A DNA stretch of 64,000 nt from Allobosea sp. WAO (lineage in GTDB: Bacteria; Pseudomonadota; Alphaproteobacteria; Rhizobiales; Beijerinckiaceae): contig NZ_JXTJ01000006.1 in the NCBI RefSeq assembly GCF_001509835.1, forward strand, positions 372,001 through 436,000, in the 5' to 3' direction. Within the stretch, counting starts at the first letter, position 1; the number at the start of each line of letters is the position of its first letter. The notes under the pieces were generated by a model. It made no database searches, was not told the origin of the DNA, and worked only from the letters and a program-made list of their open reading frames with translations. A program made the position numbers and the translations under genes. Of the stretch, positions 9,783 through 19,902 are shown piece after piece.

Positions 9783-10922
9783 ATGACCTCGCGCGCAGAA
9801 CCCAGCCTGAGCGGCCGTTGGTGGTGGTCGATCGACCGCGTCATCCTCTCGACAATGGTGGCGCTGATGGTTTCCGGCGTCGTGCTGCTGATGGCGGGCG
9901 GTCCGCCGGTCGCCGAGCGGCTGGGCCTGTCGACTTTCCACTTCGTCAACCGCCAGGCGGTCTACCTGCTGGCAGCGTTGGCGGTGTTCCTCGTCACCTC
10001 GCTGCTGACGCCGCGCCAAGTGCGCCGGGCGGCCCTGATCGTCTATCTCGCCGCGCTCGCCGGGGTGATCGGGACGCTCTACTTCGGGGTCGAGGTCAAG
10101 GGCGCCAAGCGCTGGCTGACCCTCGGCCCGCTGGGCTCGATCCAGCCCTCGGAGTTCCTCAAGCCGGCGTTCGTCGTCATGGCCGCCTGGGCCTTCGCCG
10201 AGGGCAGCCGCCGGCCGGACCTGCCGGGCACGATCATCGCCTTCCTGCTCCTGCCGATGACCATCGTGCCGCTGGTACTACAGCCCGATTTCGGGCAGAC
10301 GGTGCTGGTCACCCTGGTCTGGGCCGGGCTGTTCTTCGTCGCCGGGCTGCACTGGTTCTGGGTGATGGGCCTCGGCGGCGCCGGCGCCTTCGGCCTGTTG
10401 ATCGCTTATCAGCTCGTGCCGCACGTGCGCGGCCGCATCGAGCGCTTCATGGACAAGGGCTCGGGCGACACCTTCCAGGTCGACACTGCGCTGGAGAGCT
10501 TCGCGCAGGGCGGCTGGCTCGGGAAAGGCCCGGGTGAGGGCACCGTCAAGCGCATCCTTCCCGACGCGCATACCGACTTCATCTTCGCGGTGACGGCCGA
10601 GGAGTTCGGCGTCGTGGTCTGCATGGTGCTGGTCGCGATGTTCGCCATCATCGTGCTGCGCGCGCTCTTCGTGGCGCAGCGAGCCGAGGATCCGTTCGTG
10701 CGTCTCGGCGTTACCGGACTCGCCTTGCTGTTCGGCATTCAGGCCGCGATCAACATGATGGTGAACCTGCACATGATGCCGGCCAAGGGCATGACGCTGC
10801 CCTTCATCTCCTATGGCGGCTCCTCGCTGATCTCGCTGGCGTTGGGGACGGGCTTCCTGCTGGCGCTGACACGCAAACGGCCAAGGGCCGAGAATTTCGG
10901 CCAGACGGGGCGCGGGCAGTGA
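9783..10922 (+). CDS. ftsW: Septal peptidoglycan glycosyltransferase FtsW
   Basis: SEDS-family polymerase of the divisome, partner of FtsI. The 379-residue protein has about ten membrane segments and conserved SEDS stretches: GAKRWLTLGPLGSIQPSEFLKPA (near residue 110), LQPDFGQTVLVTL (near 165; Asp of the catalytic LQPDxG), HTDFIFAVTAEEFG (near 260) and the C-terminal LPFISYGGSSLI. Its start follows a GGAG at 9770-9773. Its last bases overlap the GTG start of murG. Confidence 0.95.
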   Translation: MTSRAEPSLSGRWWWSIDRVILSTMVALMVSGVVLLMAGGPPVAERLGLSTFHFVNRQAVYLLAALAVFLVTSLLTPRQVRRAALIVYLAALAGVIGTLYFGVEVKGAKRWLTLGPLGSIQPSEFLKPAFVVMAAWAFAEGSRRPDLPGTIIAFLLLPMTIVPLVLQPDFGQTVLVTLVWAGLFFVAGLHWFWVMGLGGAGAFGLLIAYQLVPHVRGRIERFMDKGSGDTFQVDTALESFAQGGWLGKGPGEGTVKRILPDAHTDFIFAVTAEEFGVVVCMVLVAMFAIIVLRALFVAQRAEDPFVRLGVTGLALLFGIQAAINMMVNLHMMPAKGMTLPFISYGGSSLISLALGTGFLLALTRKRPRAENFGQTGRGQ

Positions 10923-12019
10923 CGGCAGGCGCGCGGGCTCCGCTCGTCGTGCTCGCTGCGGGCGGCACGGGCGGGCATCTCTTTCCGGCCGAGGCGCTGA
11001 GCCATGCCCTGCATGCCCGCGGTCTGCGGGTCGCGCTGATCACCGACACGCGCGCCGCCGAATATGCCGGTAGCTTTCCGGCCGAGTCGATCCATGCCGT
11101 GCCGGCGGCGACGCCGTCGGGGCGTTCGCCGCTGAAGATGCTGCAGGCGGTGCTGGTGCTGGCGAAGGGCGCTCTGGCGGCCCGTCGCGAGATCAAGGCG
11201 CTGCGGCCGGCGCTCGTCGTCGGTTTCGGCGGCTATCCGACCGTGCCTCCCGTCTTCTCGGCCTCGTTGATGGGCGTGCCGACCATGGTGCACGAGCAGA
11301 ATGCGGTGATCGGCCGGGCGAACCGCTTCCTCGCTGGCCGGGTGAAGGTGATCGCCACCGGCTTCACCGAGGTTGGCGGGCTCTCCGCCACGCAGGCGGC
11401 GAAATGTCGCCAGGTCGGCAATCCCGTGCGCCCGGCGGTGATCCAGGCGGCCTCGCCCTATCCGTCGCCCGACGGCGGCGTGAACCTGCTCGTCTTCGGC
11501 GGCAGCCAGGGCGCGCGCGTGATGGCCGACATCGTACCTCCCGCGATCCAGTTGCTCAGTCCCGAGGAGCGGGCGAGGATCTCGATCGTCCAGCAGGCGC
11601 GGGCCGAGGATGACGAGCGGGTGCGCGGCATCTACGCCGGGCTCGGCGTCAAGGCCGAGATCGCCCCGTTCTTCAAGGACCTGCCGGCGCGCATGGCGGC
11701 CTCCCATCTCGTCGTCGCGCGTTCCGGCGCCTCGACCGTCGCCGAGCTCTCGGTGATCGGCCGGCCGGCGCTGCTGGTGCCGCTGCCGGGCTCGCTCGAC
11801 CAGGATCAGGCGGCCAATGCGGCGGTGCTCGAAAAGGCGGGCGGCGCCATCCGCATCATGCAGCCGGATTTCACGCCGCGTCGGCTCGCCGGAGAGCTTT
11901 CTGCCCTGCTTGCCGACCCGTCACGCTTGACTGCGATGGCTGCGAGCGCCAAGAGCGCCGGCATCCCGGACGCCGCCGAACGGCTGGCGCGCCTGATCGC
12001 CGAAACCGCCCAGATCTGA
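10919..12019 (+). CDS. murG: UDP-GlcNAc:undecaprenyl-PP-MurNAc-pentapeptide GlcNAc transferase MurG
   Basis: Peripheral inner-membrane glycosyltransferase converting lipid I to lipid II. The 366-residue product has two Rossmann-like domains: the N-terminal acceptor domain opens with [15 protein letters not shown], followed by [10 protein letters not shown] and [14 protein letters not shown], and the C-terminal UDP-GlcNAc domain has FGGSQGARV and [27 protein letters not shown] start overlaps the ftsW stop by 4 bp. murC follows after 22 bp. Confidence 0.96.
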   Translation: MTAGARAPLVVLAAGGTGGHLFPAEALSHALHARGLRVALITDTRAAEYAGSFPAESIHAVPAATPSGRSPLKMLQAVLVLAKGALAARREIKALRPALVVGFGGYPTVPPVFSASLMGVPTMVHEQNAVIGRANRFLAGRVKVIATGFTEVGGLSATQAAKCRQVGNPVRPAVIQAASPYPSPDGGVNLLVFGGSQGARVMADIVPPAIQLLSPEERARISIVQQARAEDDERVRGIYAGLGVKAEIAPFFKDLPARMAASHLVVARSGASTVAELSVIGRPALLVPLPGSLDQDQAANAAVLEKAGGAIRIMQPDFTPRRLAGELSALLADPSRLTAMAASAKSAGIPDAAERLARLIAETAQI

Positions 12020-12041
12020 ATTTTCCAGAGAGTACCGCACC

Positions 12042-13450
<1,409 letters not shown>

Positions 13451-13454
<4 letters not shown>

Positions 13455-14374
13455 GTTTCCCAGACATCACGCCCGCCCTCCACGCCGCCGCCCCTGAGCT
13501 GCGCGGGCGCCTCGTCGCCAATCAGGAGATGGCGGGGCTGACCTGGTTCCGTGTCGGCGGGCCGGCGCAGGTCCTGTTCACGCCGGCCGACGAGGCCGAT
13601 CTCGCCTATTTCCTGTCCAGGCTGCCGGCCGAGATCCCGGTGACGGTGGTGGGGCTCGGCTCCAACCTGATCGTGCGTGACGGCGGTATACCCGGCGTGG
13701 TCATCCGCCTCGGTGGCAAGGCCTTCGGCGAGATCGTGCGCGAGGACGGCGACCGGCTGCGCGCTGGCACCGCGACCCCGGACGTCAAGGTGGCGCGGGC
13801 GGCGGCCGATGCCTCGCTCGACGGGCTCGCCTTCTATCGCGGTATTCCGGGCTGCATCGGCGGGGCGCTGCGGATGAACGCCGGCGCCCATGGCGGCGAG
13901 ACGACCGACGTCCTGGTCGAGGCGCGCGGCGTGACGCGCGCCGGCGAGATCGTGACCTTTTCGCATGCCGATATGGGCTTCAGCTACCGCAACTCGACCG
14001 CCCCAAGCGACGTGATCTTCACCTCGGCCTTGTTCCAGGGGCGGCCCGGCGAGCAGGCGGCGATCCTCGCCGAGATGGACCGCGTCACCTCCGCGCGCGA
14101 GGCGGCGCAGCCGATCAAGGAGCGCACCGGCGGCTCGACCTTCAAGAACCCCGAAGGCGGCAAGGCCTGGCAACTGATCGACGCCGCCGGCTGCCGCGGC
14201 CTGCGCATCGGCGGAGCTCAGGTCTCCGAGATGCACTGCAACTTCCTGATCAATACCGGCGGTGCGAGCGCCGCCGATATCGAAGGGCTGGGCGAAGAGG
14301 TCCGGCGCCGGGTCAAGGACAACTCGGGCTACGAGTTGCACTGGGAGATCAAGCGCTTCGGCGTCGCGGCCTGA
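13451..14374 (+). CDS. murB: UDP-N-acetylenolpyruvoylglucosamine reductase MurB
   Basis: FAD enzyme reducing UDP-GlcNAc-enolpyruvate to UDP-MurNAc. The 307-residue product shows the FAD-binding stretches [31 protein letters not shown], and [22 protein letters not shown], with the catalytic-region [18 protein letters not shown] and [10 protein letters not shown] near the C-terminus. This is the type IIa arrangement typical of alphaproteobacteria. GTG at 13451 overlaps the murC stop. Its last 46 bp overlap the 3' end of the convergent transporter gene, so the dcw transcript is interrupted here. Confidence 0.96.
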
Positions 14375-15249
14375 GCGGGCGCCGCCGCTTCGGCGGGCTT
14401 GGGCCGTGACAGCATGATGCCGGCGACGGTCGAGCCGAAGATGATGGCGATGCCGAGCCATTGCTGGGCGTTGAACCATTCATTGAGCAGGGCGGCGCCG
14501 AGGAAGGTCGCGACCAGCGGGCTGAGCAGGCTCAGGAAGGCGACGCCCGTGCCGATCGCGGCGATCCCGCGCACCCAGAGCCAATAGGCGAGGGCAGTGC
14601 CGATCACGACGAGATAGGTCAGGCCGACGAGGTTGCTCATGGTCGGCACGGGCGGCAGGCCCTCGACCATCAGCGCAACCGGCAGGAGCAGCAGCCCGCC
14701 GAGGGTGAGCTGCCAGGCGGCGAGCGCGAGCGGTGTGCCGACCTTGCCCCAGCGCTCGATCAGCACCGTGCCAGTCGCCATCGAGGCGGCGCCGACGAGC
14801 GCGGCGGCGACGCCAATCGCATCGAGCTTCACCGTATCGTCGATCACCAGCAGGCCGACGCCGACCGTACCGGCGAGCGCGGCGAGTACTTGGCCGAGAC
14901 GGGGCCGGCGCAGCAGCAGCGGCCAGGCCAGGAAGGCGACGAGCAGCGGCTGCATCGAGCCCAGCGTCGCGGCAAGCCCGCCCGGCAGGCGCGCGGCGCT
15001 GAGGAAGAGCATGCCGAAGAACAGCCCGATATTGGCGAAGCCGATGATGGCGAGCGGAAGGAGCTTGTCGCGCGGCGGCAGGCCCGGTCCGAGCAGCATC
15101 AAGAGAATGCCGGCCGGCAAGGCGCGTAGCGCCCCGACCAGCAGCGGATGCTCGACGGGAAGCGTCTGGGTGAAGACGACATAGGTCGAGCCCCAGAGAA
15201 TGGGCGCCAGGATCGTCGCGAACAGGATGCGGGTCTTGGTGTCGGCCAT
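14329..15249 (-). CDS. EamA-family (DMT superfamily) transporter
   Basis: The 306-residue product has about ten hydrophobic segments arranged as two EamA repeats; [14 protein letters not shown] begins the first and [31 protein letters not shown] lies in the second. Such carriers export metabolites, amino acids or drugs; the substrate cannot be read from sequence. It is the second gene of a two-gene unit behind the nitroreductase (34-bp gap, GAAAGG before the start). Its end overlaps murB by 46 bp on the opposite strand. It has no known role in cell-wall synthesis and looks like an insertion into the dcw cluster. Confidence 0.9.
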   Translation of the reverse strand: MADTKTRILFATILAPILWGSTYVVFTQTLPVEHPLLVGALRALPAGILLMLLGPGLPPRDKLLPLAIIGFANIGLFFGMLFLSAARLPGGLAATLGSMQPLLVAFLAWPLLLRRPRLGQVLAALAGTVGVGLLVIDDTVKLDAIGVAAALVGAASMATGTVLIERWGKVGTPLALAAWQLTLGGLLLLPVALMVEGLPPVPTMSNLVGLTYLVVIGTALAYWLWVRGIAAIGTGVAFLSLLSPLVATFLGAALLNEWFNAQQWLGIAIIFGSTVAGIMLSRPKPAEAAAPAQAATPKRLISQCNS

Positions 15250-15283
15250 GGCCGTGACCTTTCGAGAGAGGCGGGACCGGCGC

Positions 15284-15868
15284 TCAGGCCGGGAAGGGAC
15301 CGGAGAACGCAGTCTCCGTCAGCGGGCGCCGCGGGCTCGGCCATTCGCGCTCGCGCAGCTGCGGCGGCAGCGTCTCGGGCTCTGCCCGGCGGCCGAGCGC
15401 GACGGCGATCTCAATGCGGAAGCGCGGCGGGACCGCGAGGCTCGTGCGGGCGGCCTCGACATCGATGCCGGCCATCGCATGGGCATGGTAGCCGAGCCGG
15501 ACCGCCTGCAGAGCGATGTGCGACCAGGCGGCGCCGGTGTCGAAACTGCGGATCGGCGAGGCCTGCGGCTGCTGGGCAGCGTCGTCCGAGCCTGTGTCGG
15601 ACAACACGAACACGAGGGCCGAGGCCGAGCCGGCCCAGCTCTGGTTGAAATCGTCGAGCAGCGAGAGGAAGCGCGGCCAGTGAGCATCGTCGCGCAGAGC
15701 GTAGAGGAAGCGCCAGGGCTGCACATTGTAGGCGGACGGAGCCCAGCGAGCGGCTTCGAGGATGGTCAGCAGCGCCTCGGCGGGCATGGGCTCCGGGTGG
15801 AAGGCGCGGGGCGACCAGCGCTCGATGAAGACCGGGTCGATCGGGAATGCGGCGGTTCTGTCCATCAT
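15284..15868 (-). CDS. Nitroreductase-family flavoprotein
   Basis: The 194-residue product begins MMDRTAAFPIDPVFIERWSP and contains the family's RWSPRAFHPEPM, ARWAPSAYNVQPWRFLYA (FMN phosphate and ring contacts) and the late GAAWSHIALQAVRLGYHAHAMAG. Nitroreductases are dimeric FMN enzymes reducing nitro-aromatics, quinones or related substrates with NAD(P)H. I placed the start at ATG 15868; a longer open frame to 15982 would run through the palindromic operator and lacks family similarity. It heads a minus-strand unit with the EamA transporter and is divergent from a MarR regulator, which probably controls it. Confidence 0.9.
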   Translation of the reverse strand: MMDRTAAFPIDPVFIERWSPRAFHPEPMPAEALLTILEAARWAPSAYNVQPWRFLYALRDDAHWPRFLSLLDDFNQSWAGSASALVFVLSDTGSDDAAQQPQASPIRSFDTGAAWSHIALQAVRLGYHAHAMAGIDVEAARTSLAVPPRFRIEIAVALGRRAEPETLPPQLREREWPSPRRPLTETAFSGPFPA

Positions 15869-15929
15869 CGTCTTGCTCGCGTTTGGTTTGCGGCAGCGGG
15901 AGGTGGCTGCTAGGTTCATCCGAAGTCTG

Positions 15930-15949
15930 ATAATTCGATATCGAATTAT
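15930..15949. promoter_or_regulatory. Perfect 20-bp palindrome, probable MarR operator
   Basis: ATAATTCGATATCGAATTAT reads identically on both strands. It sits in the 112-bp region between the divergent nitroreductase and MarR genes, in locally AT-rich DNA where promoters would lie, and a partial copy (ATAATTA) begins at 15960. MarR dimers typically bind 16-20-bp AT-rich palindromes between their own gene and a divergent target. The palindrome is seen directly; the binding protein is inferred from position. Confidence 0.85.
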
Positions 15950-15980
15950 TTGATGAAGGATAATTAGGTGCGGGATTTCC

Positions 15981-16496
15981 ATGAGTCAAGCTGACGAAGC
16001 CGGGCAAGGCGGCCCGCTGGATTCGATCCTCATGCAGTGGCGGCGTGCCCGCCCGGACATCGACGCGAGCCCGATGGTTGTGTGCGGCACGATCTGGCGG
16101 GCGGCGGAACGCATCCGGCTCGGCGTCGGGAGAAACCTTGCGGGCGAGGATCTCGATTTCGCGGGGTTCGACGTGCTGATGACGCTGCGCCGCCAAGGCG
16201 AGCGCGGGGGTTCGCTGACGCCCTCCGAACTCGCCAAGGACATGATGCTGTCGACCTCGGCGATGACGAATCGGCTCGACCGGCTGGAGAGGCGCGGTTT
16301 AATCGCCAGGCAGTCCGATCCGCAGGACCGGCGCAGCCTGCGCATCGTCCTCACCGATGAAGGCTTCGCGCTGATCGAGCGGCTCGTGGTCTCCCATGTC
16401 GAGACCGAGGAGCGCCTGATTGCCCGGCTGGATAAGGCCGAACGGGCCTTGCTCACGGCCCTGCTGACAAAGGTCGCGGCTGGGGAAGGGGAGTGA
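15981..16496 (+). CDS. MarR-family transcriptional regulator
   Basis: The 171-residue product has a winged helix-turn-helix: DFAGFDVLMTLRRQG, then LTPSELAKDMMLSTSAMTNRLDRLERRGLIARQSDPQDRRSLRIVLTDEGF, with the usual recognition helix and DxRS wing. The N- and C-terminal helices match MarR dimerisation regions. It probably represses the divergent nitroreductase-EamA unit and itself through the 20-bp palindrome 31 bp upstream of its start. The inducing ligand is unknown; a nitro-aromatic, quinone or phenolic compound would be usual for such a set. ddl follows 107 bp later behind its own CtrA-type site. Confidence 0.93.
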   Translation: MSQADEAGQGGPLDSILMQWRRARPDIDASPMVVCGTIWRAAERIRLGVGRNLAGEDLDFAGFDVLMTLRRQGERGGSLTPSELAKDMMLSTSAMTNRLDRLERRGLIARQSDPQDRRSLRIVLTDEGFALIERLVVSHVETEERLIARLDKAERALLTALLTKVAAGEGE

Positions 16497-16543
16497 GGCG
16501 CGGCCGCCACAGCCGGCTCGACATTAACCAAGAGCGCGGTTTC

Positions 16544-16558
16544 TTAACGCGTCGTTAA
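16544..16558. promoter_or_regulatory. CtrA-type binding site upstream of ddl-ftsQAZ
   Basis: TTAACGCGTCGTTAA is an exact TTAA-N7-TTAA, followed by CC, and a further TTAACC begins 20 bp upstream at 16524. CtrA, the master cell-cycle regulator of alphaproteobacteria, recognises this motif, and in Caulobacter it controls the ftsQA promoter. The site lies 46 bp before the ddl ATG, right after the inserted MarR unit, so the downstream division genes probably have their own cell-cycle-timed promoter. Motif seen; binding inferred. Confidence 0.75.
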
Positions 16559-16603
16559 CCATATCTGGCCAGTTTCGCCGCAGGTGCGGAGCTTGGAGCC
16601 AGC

Positions 16604-17518
16604 ATGAGCAAACACGTCGCAGTTCTGATGGGCGGATGGTCCGTGGAGCGCGAGGTCAGCCTGAATTCCGGTGCCGGCTGTGCTGCCGCGCTGGAGCGGG
16701 CAGGCTTCCGCGTGACCCGGGTCGACGTCCAGCGGGACATTGCGGCGGTGCTCGAGAAGCTCCGGCCCGACGTCGCCTTCAACGGCCTGCATGGCCGTTT
16801 CGGCGAGGACGGCACCATCCAGGGCATGCTCGAGATCATGGGCATCCCCTATACCCATTCCGGCGTGCTGGCCTCGGCACTGGCGATCCGCAAGGACAAG
16901 GCCAAGATGGTCGTCGCAGCGGCCGGCGTCCCGGTCGCGCACGGCGTCAATGTCTCGCGCTTCGAAGCCGCCAAGCGCCACGTCCTGCAGCCGCCTTACG
17001 TGCTGAAGCCGATCGATGAGGGATCCTCGGTCGGGGTCGTGATCGTAAAGAAGGGCCGCGAGCATCCACCCCAGGAAATCGCCCGGCCGGACTGGCCCTG
17101 CGGGGACCTCCTACTGGCCGAAACCTTCATCGCCGGGCGCGAGCTGACCTGCGCGGTGATGGACGGCAAGTCCTTGGGAGTGACCGAGATTCGGGCGGCG
17201 ACAGGTGAGTTCTACGACTACGATGCGAAGTATGCGAAAGGCGGTTCGATTCACATCTGCCCCGCTCAAATTTTACCGAATATTTACCAGCGGATCGAAG
17301 AGTGTGCGTTAACGGCGCATCAAGCAATCGGGTGCCGCGGCGTCAGTCGTTCCGACTTCCGATATGACGACGAGACCGACACTCTCGTCTGGCTGGAAGT
17401 GAACACGCAGCCCGGCATGACCGAGACCAGCCTGGTACCCGAACTGGCCGCCCACGCGGGCATGAATTTCAGTGAGCTCGTCACATGGATGGTGGAGGAC
17501 GCCTCCTTAGATCGGTGA
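16604..17518 (+). CDS. ddl: D-alanine:D-alanine ligase
   Basis: ATP-grasp enzyme making the D-Ala-D-Ala dipeptide used by MurF. The 304-residue product has the N-terminal VLMGGWSVEREVSLNSG, FNGLHGRFGEDGTIQGMLE, the ATP-grasp PYVLKPIDEGSSVGVVIV and the C-terminal metal-binding LEVNTQPGMTETSLVPE. This is the Ddl B-type arrangement found next to ftsQ in many Gram-negative dcw clusters. ATG follows a CTTGGAGCC. Its 3' end overlaps the presumed ftsQ start. Confidence 0.96.
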   Translation: MSKHVAVLMGGWSVEREVSLNSGAGCAAALERAGFRVTRVDVQRDIAAVLEKLRPDVAFNGLHGRFGEDGTIQGMLEIMGIPYTHSGVLASALAIRKDKAKMVVAAAGVPVAHGVNVSRFEAAKRHVLQPPYVLKPIDEGSSVGVVIVKKGREHPPQEIARPDWPCGDLLLAETFIAGRELTCAVMDGKSLGVTEIRAATGEFYDYDAKYAKGGSIHICPAQILPNIYQRIEECALTAHQAIGCRGVSRSDFRYDDETDTLVWLEVNTQPGMTETSLVPELAAHAGMNFSELVTWMVEDASLDR

Positions 17519-18450
17519 ACACGGTGCTGGCAGGGTCCGGTCCGATGACACCGATGCGCGCTGCGGGGCCTCAACTCCTCGTCGGCGAGCGCTCGCGCCG
17601 CTGGTTCCGCGGCTCGCGGCGCAGCGCCTTCGCGCTGCCTCTGGCGCAGCGCCTGCCGCGCGGCTTGGGCTCCTGGCTGGCGGTTGGCTTCCTGGCGCTC
17701 TCGGCGACGACGGGGGCGGCGCTCGGCGGGCATTTCGAATCACTGCGCGAGGCTTATGGCGAGCCGAAGCACGCTCTGGCCCGGCTGGTCGGCCTCGGCA
17801 TCGACCGCGTCACCATTTCCGGCTTGACCGAGCTGTCCGAGATCGAGGTTCTGGTCGCGGCCGGCATCGATCCGAAGATCTCGCTTGCCTTCTTCGACGC
17901 CGACGAGGCGCGCCGGCGGCTCGAATCGACGCCGCTGATCCGCGAAGCGTCGGTCCGGAAGCTCTATCCCGGCGAGATCGCGATCAACCTCACCGAGCGC
18001 GAGCCCTTCGCGCTCTGGCAGACCAAGGGAGATCTGTTCTTGATCGCGGCCGACGGCACGGTGATCGATCGCATGGACGATGGGCGCTTCGCCCATCTGC
18101 CGCTGGTCGTTGGCGTCGACGCCAATCTGCGCGCTCGCGACTATGTCGCGTTGCTTGCTTCGGCCGGTCCGTTCGCGCCGCGCATCCGCGCCGGCAGTCT
18201 CGTCGCCGGCCGGCGCTGGAACCTCAAGCTCGACACCGGCATCGACATCCGCCTGCCCGAAACGGATTCTGGCGCGGCGCTGAAGCGCCTCGTCGGCCTC
18301 GAGCAAGATTTCCGGATCAGCGAGAAGGATCTGATCGCCATCGACCTGCGCCAGCCTGACCGCGTGACCATGCGACTGACCGAGGAGGGCGCGGCCGCAA
18401 GGTCCGAGCTGCTCAAGAACAAGGGCAAGAAGAAGGGAGGCGAGGCATGA
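17515..18450 (+). CDS. ftsQ: Cell division protein FtsQ
   Basis: Bitopic divisome scaffold linking early and late proteins through FtsL/FtsB. The product has a basic cytoplasmic region, a membrane segment (LGSWLAVGFLALSATTGAALGG), then a POTRA-like domain (DRVTISGLTELSEIEVLVAAGI ... LESTPLIREASVRKLYPGEIAINLTEREPFALW) and the FtsQ domain. I chose GTG 17515, which overlaps the ddl stop as other genes here do; ATG 17485 and ATG 17545 are in frame and also possible, and none has a strong ribosome binding site. It ends with a 4-bp overlap with ftsA. Confidence 0.9.
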   Translation: MNTVLAGSGPMTPMRAAGPQLLVGERSRRWFRGSRRSAFALPLAQRLPRGLGSWLAVGFLALSATTGAALGGHFESLREAYGEPKHALARLVGLGIDRVTISGLTELSEIEVLVAAGIDPKISLAFFDADEARRRLESTPLIREASVRKLYPGEIAINLTEREPFALWQTKGDLFLIAADGTVIDRMDDGRFAHLPLVVGVDANLRARDYVALLASAGPFAPRIRAGSLVAGRRWNLKLDTGIDIRLPETDSGAALKRLVGLEQDFRISEKDLIAIDLRQPDRVTMRLTEEGAAARSELLKNKGKKKGGEA

Positions 18451-19772
18451 GCCTGACCTCCCAGGGCCTGACGCCGCGGATGCGGCCGCTCTCGTCGCGC
18501 AAGAGCGCGACCCTGTCGATTCTGGATATCGGCACGAGCAAGGTCGTCTGCCTGATCGCCGAGCTCAATCCGGCCGAGGCGAACGAGCGCCTGCGTGGGC
18601 GCACTCATGTCGCCCGCATCGTCGGCATCGGCCATCAGCGTTCGCTCGGCCTGAAGGGCGGGGCGATCATCGACCTCGACAGCGCCGAGCGCGCCATCCG
18701 GGCCGCGGTCGATGCCGCCGAGCGGATGGCCAAAGTCGAGGTGCAATCGGTCATCGTCAATTTGACCGGCGGCCGGCTGAACTCGCAGCACTACCAGGCC
18801 AGCGTCGAGTTGCGTGGCGGCTCGGTCGGCGATTCCGACGTGAAGCGCGTGCTCGCGGCGGCCGCCAACCATGCCATCCGGCCGGGCAAGGCGGTGCTGC
18901 ACGCGCTGCCGACGGGCTATGCGCTCGACGGTTCTCCCGGCGTGCTCGATCCGCGCGGGCTGATCGGCGGCTCGCTCTCGGTCGACATGCATGTCGTCGC
19001 CTCCGAAGCGGCGGCTGCCCGCAACGTCATGCTGGCGGTCGAGCGCTGCCATCTCGAAGTCGAGGCCGTGGTCGCGACGCCTTATGCGGCGGGGCTTTCC
19101 GTGCTGGTCGACGACGAAGCCGAGATGGGCGTCGTCGTGGTCGACATGGGCGGCGGCACGACCTCGCTCGGCGTCTTCGCCGGCGGTCATCTGACCCATG
19201 CCGACGCGATCGCCGTCGGGGGCAACCACATCACCATGGACGTGGCGCGCGGGCTTTCGACCCGGGTGGCGGCGGCCGAGCGGCTGAAGACGCTGCACGG
19301 CTCGGCGATCTCCAGCCCGTCCGACGATCGCGACATGATCGCGGTGCCGCAGGTCGACGATGACGAGCGCGATATGCCGAACCATCTGGCGAAGTCGCAT
19401 CTCATCCGGATCATCAAGCCACGCGTCGAGGAGATCCTCGAACTCGTGCGCGACCGGCTCAAGGCGGCCGGATTCTCGGCCGAGGCCGGCCGGCGCGTCG
19501 TCCTGACGGGCGGCGCCTGCCAGCTCACCGGCATGCCGGAAGTTGCAAGGCGCGTGCTCGGCGGCCAGGTCCGCACCGGGCGCCCGCTCGGTATCCGGGG
19601 CTTGCCCGAAGCGGGCAAGGGTCCGTCCTTCGCCGCGGCGGTCGGCCTGCTGGTCTATCCGCAGGTCGCCCATGTCGAGCATTTCGAACCGCGGGCCGGC
19701 GCGTCCTACTTCGCCCATGCTGCCGACGGGTATTTCTCGCGTGTCGGCCGCTGGCTGAAGGAGAGTTTCTGA
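18447..19772 (+). CDS. ftsA: Cell division protein FtsA
   Basis: Actin-like ATPase that tethers FtsZ to the membrane. The 441-residue product has the phosphate-1 motif LDIGTSKVVCLIAE, the 1C/SHS2 region in the first half, the phosphate-2 VVVDMGGGTTSLGVF and adenosine motif VLTGGACQLTGMPEVARRVLGG. The final residues YFSRVGRWLKESF form the expected amphipathic membrane-targeting helix. ATG overlaps the ftsQ stop by 4 bp. ftsZ follows after 130 bp that fold into a hairpin. Confidence 0.96.
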   Translation: MSLTSQGLTPRMRPLSSRKSATLSILDIGTSKVVCLIAELNPAEANERLRGRTHVARIVGIGHQRSLGLKGGAIIDLDSAERAIRAAVDAAERMAKVEVQSVIVNLTGGRLNSQHYQASVELRGGSVGDSDVKRVLAAAANHAIRPGKAVLHALPTGYALDGSPGVLDPRGLIGGSLSVDMHVVASEAAAARNVMLAVERCHLEVEAVVATPYAAGLSVLVDDEAEMGVVVVDMGGGTTSLGVFAGGHLTHADAIAVGGNHITMDVARGLSTRVAAAERLKTLHGSAISSPSDDRDMIAVPQVDDDERDMPNHLAKSHLIRIIKPRVEEILELVRDRLKAAGFSAEAGRRVVLTGGACQLTGMPEVARRVLGGQVRTGRPLGIRGLPEAGKGPSFAAAVGLLVYPQVAHVEHFEPRAGASYFAHAADGYFSRVGRWLKESF

Positions 19773-19834
19773 GAGTTGCGGTCCGTGCGGCCTACCGGCC
19801 GGGCGGAACGGAGTGAGTTGATGAAATCGGGGCC

Positions 19835-19879
19835 CCGGCCCCTGGCGTGGAAAACGGGACGGCGCCCGCCAGGGACCGG
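19835..19879 (+). promoter_or_regulatory. Strong hairpin in the ftsA-ftsZ leader
   Basis: CCGGCCCCTGGCG (19835-19847) pairs with CGCCAGGGACCGG (19867-19879), giving 12 of 13 base pairs with one C-A mismatch and a 19-base loop. It ends 23 bases before the ftsZ ATG and leaves the AAAGAGG ribosome binding site free. There is no T-run, so it is not a simple terminator. It could protect a processed ftsZ 5' end, modulate the FtsA:FtsZ ratio or be a protein site. The pairing is directly visible; the role is open. Confidence 0.6.
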
Positions 19880-19902
19880 ACGGAAATTTGAAAGAGGCAA
19901 CC

